Source of the DNA: Sphingobacteriia bacterium
Lineage (GTDB): Bacteria > Bacteroidota > Bacteroidia > NS11-12g > UBA955
DNA: 5,486 nt
Assembly: GCA_021151535.1 (NCBI GenBank)
Contig: JAGKXC010000112.1
Span: 1-5,486 of the forward strand
Reading direction: 5' to 3'
Made by a program: the position numbers and the translations under genes. The notes below the pieces were generated by a model. That model was not told where the DNA came from and did not search any database. It worked only from the letters and a program-made list of their open reading frames with translations. This document shows, piece by piece, positions 1 to 4,755 of the stretch. Each line of letters starts with the position of its first letter. Within the stretch, counting starts at the first letter, position 1.

Positions 1-231
1 CAAATTCGTGTTAATGCCATAGCTCCTAGTTTGGTGCACACAGATTTGTCTGAGCGCTTGTTATCATCGCCCGAAAAAATTGAAGCTGCAGGAAAACGTC
101 ATCCGTTACAGCGTGTTGGAAGTGCGATGGATATTGCCAATTGTGCATGTTTTTTATTGGACGCTGAGAATTCTTGGATTAGTGGTGAGTTGATTTCGGT
201 GGATGGCGGTATGGGAAAGTTGAAGATTTGA
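1..231 (+). CDS. Short-chain dehydrogenase/reductase (SDR), C-terminal part, 5' end outside window
   Basis: Frame 1 is open from the first base to the TGA at 229-231, giving the last 76 residues of an NAD(P)-dependent SDR oxidoreductase. Seen: near the window edge, RVNAIAPSLVHTDL matches the SDR segment after the catalytic Tyr-x-x-x-Lys (VNxIxPGxxxT), with Ser where Gly is usual. Near the end, GELISVDGGM matches the conserved C-terminal 'Gx(x)xxVDGG' strand. The residues between (HPLQRVGSAMDIANCACFLL) fit the 'P..R.G...DiA....FL' substrate-lid and helix region. The Rossmann glycine motif and the catalytic residues lie outside the window, so activity and substrate cannot be judged. The stop is 15 nt before the flavin reductase start on the same strand, which suggests one transcript. 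Family assignment is firm; the specific reaction is unknown. Confidence 0.9.
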   Translation, partial: QIRVNAIAPSLVHTDLSERLLSSPEKIEAAGKRHPLQRVGSAMDIANCACFLLDAENSWISGELISVDGGMGKLKI

Positions 232-246
232 TTTAAGCAATTGCAA

Positions 247-891
247 ATGAGTGATTTGAAGTATTTTTCTGTGGCTGATATTTTAGCTATGGAGAAACAA
301 TATCGAACCAATTTGATTAACAGTGCTCCTGGAGTGAAGGGTGTTTATTTAATTGGGACAAAAAGTGGGGCAGGCCAAATGAATTTGGCTATTTTTAATA
401 GTGTGTTTCATGTGGGAGCTAATCCGCCTTATTTGGGGATGATCATTCGGCCGGATAGTGTAGATCGCCATACATGGCAAAATATTCTGAATACGGGTTT
501 TTATACAATCAATCAAGTATCAGAGGCGGTTGTGAAGCAGGCACATCAAACATCAGCACGTTATGAATCGGAGGTTTCTGAATTTGAGGCGGTGGGACTG
601 GCGGCTGAGGAGCGGAATGGATTTATCGCCCCGTATGTAAAGGATTCTGCTGTTGCATTTGGATTGAAGCTGGCTGAATTTCACCGAATAGAAGCCAATG
701 GAACGATTATAGTTATTGGGGAAGTTCAACACATGTATGTGCAAGAACAAGCTTTACAAGAAGACGGTTTTGTGGCATTGGAAAACGTGAATGCCATAGG
801 ATGTGTGGGGTTGGATGCGTATTATAAAATAGCACCTTTGGGCAGATTGCCTTACGCCAAAAAGGATAAAAATCCTGATTGGATAAATTAA
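247..891 (+). CDS. Flavin reductase family protein (FMN-binding split barrel)
   Basis: A 214-aa protein of the flavin reductase-like domain family. Such proteins bind FMN or FAD and often reduce free flavin with NAD(P)H, or act as flavin-dependent oxidoreductases. Seen: 'LIGTKSGAGQMNLAIFNSVF' (about residues 35-54) matches the family's 'STxSxxGxxNLAxFSxF' flavin-binding loop. It is followed by NPPYLGMIIRP (59-69), then 'TWQNILNTGFYTIN' (76-89, family 'DTxxNIxxTGeFvvN'), and SEFEAVGL (111-118), family '(d)EFe..GL'. No signal peptide or membrane segment is present, so it is probably cytoplasmic. I chose ATG 247 over the in-frame TTG at 241, which adds only two residues and lies nearer the upstream stop. 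There is no Shine-Dalgarno. It is probably co-transcribed with the preceding SDR gene. The physiological substrate cannot be read from the sequence. Confidence 0.88.
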   Translation: MSDLKYFSVADILAMEKQYRTNLINSAPGVKGVYLIGTKSGAGQMNLAIFNSVFHVGANPPYLGMIIRPDSVDRHTWQNILNTGFYTINQVSEAVVKQAHQTSARYESEVSEFEAVGLAAEERNGFIAPYVKDSAVAFGLKLAEFHRIEANGTIIVIGEVQHMYVQEQALQEDGFVALENVNAIGCVGLDAYYKIAPLGRLPYAKKDKNPDWIN

Positions 892-913
892 TGAATTTCT
901 TGAGAGCCTTTCG

Positions 914-937
914 AAGGATGCAATTGAATGCATCCTT
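914..937. terminator. Shared hairpin terminator between convergent genes
   Basis: AAGGATGCA (914-922) pairs perfectly with TGCATCCTT (929-937) around a 6-nt loop, giving a 9-bp stem. It lies 22 nt after the flavin reductase stop (889-891) and just past the secG stop codon (942-944 on the minus strand). Being symmetrical, it can form in both transcripts. Only a short T run (936-938) follows on the plus strand and no T tract follows on the minus strand, so it is not a canonical rho-independent terminator. The position between convergent genes is the main support. Confidence 0.6.
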
Positions 938-941
938 TAAA

Positions 942-1238
942 TTACTTGCCCTTAGGCATTGGAAGGCTGCTCTGTTCTTCTGTTGGTTGAACGTTTCTGT
1001 TTGATCTTTGCTTTGTCTTCTCACTATTGAAAGAAGCAGCAATCAAAGAAACTACTACGATAAGAATAGCGCCACCCCAAGTAATTTTTTCAACTACGTT
1101 GGTGGTTTTCTCTACGCCGAAAATTTGATTTCCAGAAGAGAAATTAGAAGCCAATCCACCACCTTTAGGGTTCTGTATCAAGATAATGCCCATTAAAATA
1201 ACGGCGATGATGATTCCAAGTATTAAAACGATAGTCAT
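942..1238 (-). CDS. secG: Preprotein translocase subunit SecG
   Basis: A 98-aa inner-membrane protein, the small accessory subunit of the SecYEG channel that supports SecA-driven export of unfolded proteins. Seen: a first hydrophobic segment at about residues 2-21, and a second at about 53-70 (WGGAILIVVVSLIAASF). Between them is the SecG loop signature QNPKGGGLASNF (22-33), followed by SSGNQIFGV. A polar, charged tail of about 28 residues follows. This two-helix layout and the 'Q.(p)KGGGL...f' loop are diagnostic. The start ATG (1238-1236) overlaps the TGA of the upstream TPR gene (ATGA, 4 nt), so translation is probably coupled. It is the last gene of the minus-strand operon that starts with the sigma-54 activator, and it ends at the convergent hairpin. 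Confidence 0.96.
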   Translation of the reverse strand: MTIVLILGIIIAVILMGIILIQNPKGGGLASNFSSGNQIFGVEKTTNVVEKITWGGAILIVVVSLIAASFNSEKTKQRSNRNVQPTEEQSSLPMPKGK

Positions 1239-2575
1239 TGTTCGGATTCTTTTTTAATTTTAGAAATTAAGGATGCAAAGTAAGTACTTTTTTCGGGGAA
1301 TTTCAACATGAGCTTCTCATAACTTTCAATTGCTTTGCTGAAATTGCCCTGCGCGTAGAAAATTTTCGCTAAAGTTTCAGATACAATCCCGTTGGGGAGA
1401 TTCTCGCTGCGCTTGGCGGCCTTCTCTGCAGAGAAGAATTCCGACTTCGGTTTGCTTGAAATTTGGGGATTGGATTTAATGAATTTATTAATGATGTTTT
1501 GTTGCTTTTCGATTTTAGGATCTGGCGGGGAATTGAATACTTCTTCAATGTTATATGAATTGTAATGCGATGCCATTAGGGTAGAGAGCTCGGTGTTGCT
1601 GCGTGTTTCGGATGTTTCAGGGTTTGACCAACCAAAAACTGGAACTTCATCTTGTTTTAATTGTGATAAAGAATTTGTTTGGTCTGAATAAGCAAACAAT
1701 AAAGGCACATTTTCTTCGGAATTTTCTATTCCAAATACTGGAAGATTTTCTATTTCTAAATCAGAAAATGGCTGAAAATTTGACAATTCGGGTAATTGTG
1801 TAATGTGTTTGTCTGCCGGGGAAGTAGATTTATTATTTTCTTCTTGCTGTTTTACTTGATCGCCATGGATGGAAATCCAATCGAAGAAACTCATACCATG
1901 ATCGTAGAATGCAACTACAGATTCTTTTGGTGATAGATTTTCTCTATGCTCAAGTGAGTTTAAATCAATTTTTTTGATGCCTACACTTTCAAAATATTGG
2001 GTGGTAGGTTTGATAAGGTTATTTGATTTGGCTAAAGGTGTCTTAAGAACGGAAACTATTGATTGAGTAGCGTTTGTCTCTTCCACAGACTTGAAATCAG
2101 GCGCTAAAATGGGCTCGTTTTCCAAAGCTAAAGATTCCGTTGATTCTGGGTTTACCTCAGTTTCAATGGTTGGAATATCAGGGGCCTCGAATTGCTCAAT
2201 AGGGTTAGATTTGGCCTCTTCAATTAAAGTTTCAATGGCTTCTTTTGTTTCAGCGGCTTCTTCTTTATAAGAATTCGCTAGTAATTCAGCTTCGATTTCT
2301 TCTTGCTCTTTTGCGAAATCTATTAATGAAACCTCGGGTAAATTCGCAGATTGAATGAATTGCTGTAGCCAATTTCTGTCTTGAGCGCGCATGGCGGCAT
2401 TTTCAATCCATTGATTGGCTCGGAAATCGCCTGTTTTGCTATAATAATAAGCCAACAGTATACTGGGCGTTGAAAACCAGGGGAATTGTTGCTGCATAGC
2501 CAATAAATCGGCTGCGTCTGCTTGGTTGATGTTCCAAGGCGATTGTATTAGTTCTTGCAGTTTTCCTTGATTCAT
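1235..2575 (-). CDS. Uncharacterised protein with C-terminal TPR, between lptE and secG
   Basis: A 446-aa protein of unknown function. Seen: a helical N-terminal part (about 1-75, rich in Q, W and A, including FPWFSTPSILLAYYYSKTGDF). A long acidic, low-complexity middle follows (about 85-180, rich in E, A, T, S and P). A short hydrophobic island FYDHGMSFFDWISI lies at about 223-236. The conserved-looking C-terminal part (about 360-446) contains one TPR-like helix pair at about 398-431 (ETLAKIFYAQGNFSKAIESY, with FPEK at the end). There is no signal peptide or membrane helix, so it is probably cytoplasmic and disordered in the middle. I chose ATG 2575, 8 nt after the lptE stop. An in-frame TTG at 2590 would add five residues and overlap lptE. 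Comparable proteins sit between lptE and secG in other Bacteroidota (family knowledge from memory). A scaffold or assembly role is conceivable but not shown. Confidence 0.85.
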   Translation of the reverse strand: MNQGKLQELIQSPWNINQADAADLLAMQQQFPWFSTPSILLAYYYSKTGDFRANQWIENAAMRAQDRNWLQQFIQSANLPEVSLIDFAKEQEEIEAELLANSYKEEAAETKEAIETLIEEAKSNPIEQFEAPDIPTIETEVNPESTESLALENEPILAPDFKSVEETNATQSIVSVLKTPLAKSNNLIKPTTQYFESVGIKKIDLNSLEHRENLSPKESVVAFYDHGMSFFDWISIHGDQVKQQEENNKSTSPADKHITQLPELSNFQPFSDLEIENLPVFGIENSEENVPLLFAYSDQTNSLSQLKQDEVPVFGWSNPETSETRSNTELSTLMASHYNSYNIEEVFNSPPDPKIEKQQNIINKFIKSNPQISSKPKSEFFSAEKAAKRSENLPNGIVSETLAKIFYAQGNFSKAIESYEKLMLKFPEKSTYFASLISKIKKESEQ

Positions 2576-2583
2576 TGTGTTGG

Positions 2584-3144
2584 TTACCAATCTAATGCAA
2601 AGTATGCAAAAATCTGTTGAACTATGTTGTCCGTAATTTCATTGCTCAAAGTTTCTTCCACACTCTCAAAAGGTTGATTGGCATCGTAAATTTTAAAGAA
2701 TGAGAAGTCTTTGATGATGTTTTTTTCTGGATGTTTATCGCATACAAATTCCACTTTTACTTTTATAGTAAACTGGTTTTGCGCGGTCCCTAAATCTGCA
2801 TTTAAGGTTGCTGGGTCAATTCTGTATTCGGTAATTGCACCTGAAAAATGATAATCGCCTTGTTCCGCTTTTAAACCCAATTTGGTTTGTGTTTGGAATT
2901 TGGTTTTAAGTTTTTCGGTAAAATTTAAGCTCAATTGCGGATTTACTAAACTGGCTTCATTGTTGAAGAAGTCAACCGTGAAAGTTTCAACATCATCGGG
3001 GAAATTGGCTCCAGAAAAACTGTAAAATGGCGGAAAACAAGATTGTAGTCCAAAGGTTGTAATAACCAAGAATACCGCCAATACAAGCATTTTCCACTTG
3101 GAAATCAAGCGGGCGATGTCGATTTGAAAGGGGGGTTTCGTCAT
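2584..3144 (-). CDS. lptE: LptE-like LPS-assembly lipoprotein
   Basis: A 186-aa lipoprotein of the Bacteroidota LptE family. LptE plugs the LptD barrel and helps place lipopolysaccharide in the outer leaflet of the outer membrane. Seen: a basic n-region (K3, R12, K16, K18), a hydrophobic stretch at about 19-33, and a lipobox LQSC with the lipidated Cys at 36. After it come YSFSGANFPDD (about 41-51), a VETFTVDFFNN strand, and a stretch with 'NPQLSLNFTEKLK..F...T.L'. The pattern 'YHFSGAITEYRIDP' and a C-terminal Trp complete it. This agrees with the Bacteroidota LptE pattern as I recall it; similarity to proteobacterial LptE is weak. The start at ATG 3144 gives a long n-region; Met19 is a possible shorter start. 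The gene lies 34 nt after the activator gene, and its stop is 8 nt before the TPR gene start. No Shine-Dalgarno is seen. Confidence 0.9.
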   Translation of the reverse strand: MTKPPFQIDIARLISKWKMLVLAVFLVITTFGLQSCFPPFYSFSGANFPDDVETFTVDFFNNEASLVNPQLSLNFTEKLKTKFQTQTKLGLKAEQGDYHFSGAITEYRIDPATLNADLGTAQNQFTIKVKVEFVCDKHPEKNIIKDFSFFKIYDANQPFESVEETLSNEITDNIVQQIFAYFALDW

Positions 3145-3178
3145 TCTTAGCTGTAAGTTTAGTTAGCGAAATTACGCT

Positions 3179-4468
3179 TTATTGTTCCAAGTTGTATTGC
3201 TTGATTTTGCGGTAAAGGGTTCTTTCCGATATGCCTAATTCCTCCGCTGCTTTCTTCCTTCGCCCATTATTTCGAGCCAAAGATTTGCGAATCATTTCAA
3301 TTTCTTGGGCTTCCAAACTCAAAGTGCTTTCGGTGATATCGGTGGCAATCGACATAGTTTCTTCGTATTCAATATCATTTTCATGCGGAATGATAATGGG
3401 TTGTTGTACAGAAGAATTTCCACCCAAGTTGTTGTTGGCATTGGTATTTATGTTGTCCGAATAAACTGGAGTTTGAACAGGTACAATGTTGTTGTTAGGC
3501 GATACATGAACTGGTGGCATAGGTACGGGGTTGGTACCACCTATGTTGTTTTCGAGTAATCCGAAAACCACCTTTTTTAAGTCGTTCACATCTCTACGCA
3601 AATCAATGAGTACTTTGTAAAAAATATCCCTTTCACTCATTCCTTCAGTTCCTTCAATTTTACCGAGAAGCATAGGTAGGTTGGGTTCTGAAACGGGTAA
3701 ATATTTACTGAGGGTTTTTGCATTGATTACAGGCCCTTTTTCTAGAACGCAAATTTGATCTGTTAGGTTTTTAAGTTGGCGGATATTTCCCGGCCAACTG
3801 TAATTGGCTAGCATTTGTTGGGCTTCATCGTCCAAATCGATCAATACGGAATGATGTAATTCAGCAAAATCCATAGCGAATCTTTTGAAAAGAAGATAAA
3901 CATCATCTTTTCTTTCAGAGAGTTGCGGAACACGGATGGGAACGGTTGCCAATCGATAATATAGATCTTCCCTAAACTTCCCTGCTTTGGCTCGCTCTAA
4001 CAAATCTCTGTTTGTTGCTGCAACCACTCTCACGTCTGTTTTTTGAACGATAGAACTTCCCACTTTGATGAATTCACCGTTTTCTAGAATTCTCAACAGT
4101 CGCGCTTGGGTGCTAAGGGGTAATTCACCCACTTCGTCAAGAAAAATGGTGCCGCCATTTACGGTTTCGAAGTAACCTTTTCTTTTGTCTGTAGCTCCAG
4201 TAAAAGCCCCTTTTTCGTGGCCAAATAATTCTGAATCGATGGTTCCTTCTGGGATGGCACCGCAGTTTACGGCAATAAATGGTGCATGTTTTCTGCCGCT
4301 GAGTTGATGGATGATTTTAGAAAAGCTTTCTTTACCTACGCCGCTTTCACCCAAAATCAATACGTTCATATCGGTGGGTGCTACTTTGCTGGCGGTTTCA
4401 AGGGCTGTGTTCAATAATGGCGAATGGCCAATGATGCCGAACCGTTGTTTGATTTGTTGAATATCCAT
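3179..4468 (-). CDS. Sigma-54-dependent transcriptional activator (AAA+ and Fis-type HTH, no receiver domain)
   Basis: A 429-aa bacterial enhancer-binding protein that uses ATP hydrolysis to open RpoN (sigma-54) promoters. Seen: Walker A GESGVGKE (40-47); the sigma-54-contacting GAFTGA loop (87-92); Walker B TIFLDE (107-112); sensor I ATN (151-153); FREDLYYRL (165-173) with the arginine-finger region; and WPGNIRQL (225-232), sensor II. After the AAA+ core comes a helical piece (about 278-306, with RDIFYKVLIDLRRDVNDLKK). An Asn/Pro/Val-rich linker (about 308-361) and a Fis-type HTH (about 386-427, with RRKKAAEELGISERTLYRKI) follow. The AAA+ domain starts almost at residue 1, so there is no receiver, GAF or PAS input domain; control must come through expression, a partner protein or the linker. 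All motifs needed for activity are intact. It is first in the operon with lptE, the TPR gene and secG, and has a strong SD. Its regulon is unknown. Confidence 0.96.
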   Translation of the reverse strand: MDIQQIKQRFGIIGHSPLLNTALETASKVAPTDMNVLILGESGVGKESFSKIIHQLSGRKHAPFIAVNCGAIPEGTIDSELFGHEKGAFTGATDKRKGYFETVNGGTIFLDEVGELPLSTQARLLRILENGEFIKVGSSIVQKTDVRVVAATNRDLLERAKAGKFREDLYYRLATVPIRVPQLSERKDDVYLLFKRFAMDFAELHHSVLIDLDDEAQQMLANYSWPGNIRQLKNLTDQICVLEKGPVINAKTLSKYLPVSEPNLPMLLGKIEGTEGMSERDIFYKVLIDLRRDVNDLKKVVFGLLENNIGGTNPVPMPPVHVSPNNNIVPVQTPVYSDNINTNANNNLGGNSSVQQPIIIPHENDIEYEETMSIATDITESTLSLEAQEIEMIRKSLARNNGRRKKAAEELGISERTLYRKIKQYNLEQ

Positions 4469-4474
4469 CTCTTA

Positions 4475-4480
4475 CTCCTT
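4475..4480 (-). promoter_or_regulatory. Strong Shine-Dalgarno for the sigma-54 activator gene
   Basis: On the minus strand AAGGAG lies 6 nt before the ATG at 4468, a near-perfect anti-16S match. It is unusual because none of the other starts in the window has one, and Bacteroidota genes generally lack it. It supports ATG 4468 as the true start. Confidence 0.7.
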
Positions 4481-4495
4481 TTCTATCTTTCCCAA

Positions 4496-4564
4496 GTGAT
4501 TTGCTGAAGAGAAAAGCTAACGCTAATCGCCCCTAAAAATCAGGCTTACCGCCTTCGTGATTTG
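4496..4564. repeat. Direct repeat GTGATTTG, two copies 61 bp apart
   Basis: GTGATTTG occurs at 4496-4503 and again at 4557-4564, in the same orientation. The 61-bp spacing is close to six turns of B-DNA, so both copies face the same side. They lie roughly 62-70 and 123-130 bp upstream of the start expected for the sigma-54 promoter at 4600-4614. A role as activator-binding sites is inference; an 8-bp repeat could arise by chance. Confidence 0.4.
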
Positions 4565-4574
4565 GGTTTATATG

Positions 4575-4582
4575 CAAAGATA
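4575..4582 (-). promoter_or_regulatory. Bacteroidota -7 promoter box for the activator-lptE-secG operon
   Basis: On the minus strand TATCTTTG is a perfect match to the TAnnTTTG -7 element used by the primary sigma factor of Bacteroidota. It lies 106 nt before the activator ATG. No clear TTTG -33 element is found at the usual distance; the bases there (about 4601-4606) are those of the divergent sigma-54 -24 element. Confidence 0.6.
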
Positions 4583-4599
4583 CAAAAAGTATGACATAA

Positions 4600-4614
4600 T
4601 GGCAGTTTTCTTGC
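4600..4614 (+). promoter_or_regulatory. Putative sigma-54 (-24/-12) promoter facing the topoisomerase gene
   Basis: TGGCA (4600-4604) and TTGC (4611-4614) place the invariant GG and GC exactly 10 nt apart, as in the RpoN consensus TGGCACG-N4-TTGC. Only the C and G at consensus positions 6 and 7 differ (here G and T). Transcription would start near 4626, leaving a leader of about 130 nt before the ATG at 4756. The location next to a divergent sigma-54 activator gene strengthens the call. Whether the target is the topoisomerase gene or a short RNA within 4626-4755 is not clear. Confidence 0.5.
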
Positions 4615-4720
4615 GTTTAAGTTGTAAAATGAATCGACGAATCCCGGTATTTACAGCAGTTTACAAGGTTGAATGGATATGAAAATTGGGATAGTGGTTT
4701 AATGTGTATAATCTGTTTGC

Positions 4721-4728
4721 TATGTTTG
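4721..4728 (+). promoter_or_regulatory. Candidate -7 box for the topoisomerase gene
   Basis: TATGTTTG fits TAnnTTTG and would give a start about 20 nt before the ATG at 4756, a normal leader length. No good -33 TTTG is seen at the right distance, so support is modest. It could be the housekeeping promoter of this gene, alongside the sigma-54 element further upstream. Confidence 0.35.
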
Positions 4729-4755
4729 CTTATTTGAGGCTTACTTTGAACGATA

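Larger units (their letters stand above)
4469..4568 (-). other. About 100-nt 5' leader of the activator operon, with possible secondary structure
   Basis: This is the stretch between the expected start of transcription (about 4568, inferred from the -7 box) and the activator ATG. On the RNA strand CCCAA (4566-4562) can pair with UUGGG (4495-4491), closing a 66-nt domain. Inside it AGGC (4554-4551) pairs with GCCU (4545-4542) around a 5-nt loop. The motif TTAGC is repeated (4528-4524 and 4522-4518). I do not recognise a known riboswitch class. The pairings are short, so a structured regulatory RNA is only a possibility; the same bases could instead be protein-binding DNA. Confidence 0.35.

Noticed and set aside
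713..1042. Minus-strand 109-codon frame across the flavin reductase end and the secG end
   Set aside because: It overlaps two well-supported genes and the terminator hairpin, and its translation matches nothing recognisable.
2576..2590. TTG start at 2590 for the TPR gene, overlapping the lptE stop
   Set aside because: ATG at 2575 is a better start codon, follows the lptE stop closely, and the five extra residues add nothing recognisable. The TTG start cannot be fully excluded.
3150..3178. Small inverted repeat AGCG ... CGCT in the 34-nt gap between the activator gene and lptE
   Set aside because: A 4-bp stem with no T tract is too weak to be a terminator; readthrough within the operon is more likely.
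3518..3545. Inverted repeat CATAGGT ... ACCTATG with an inner GGTAC/GTACC pair
   Set aside because: It lies inside the coding sequence for the Gly/Asn/Pro-rich linker, has no T tract and no nearby gene end, and is readily explained by codon composition.
3231..3559. Two overlapping plus-strand open frames (77 and 84 codons) opposite the activator's C-terminal part
   Set aside because: They lie antisense to the Asn/Pro-rich linker and HTH, whose repetitive codons leave few stops on the other strand. The translations show no domain, and the activator frame is intact.
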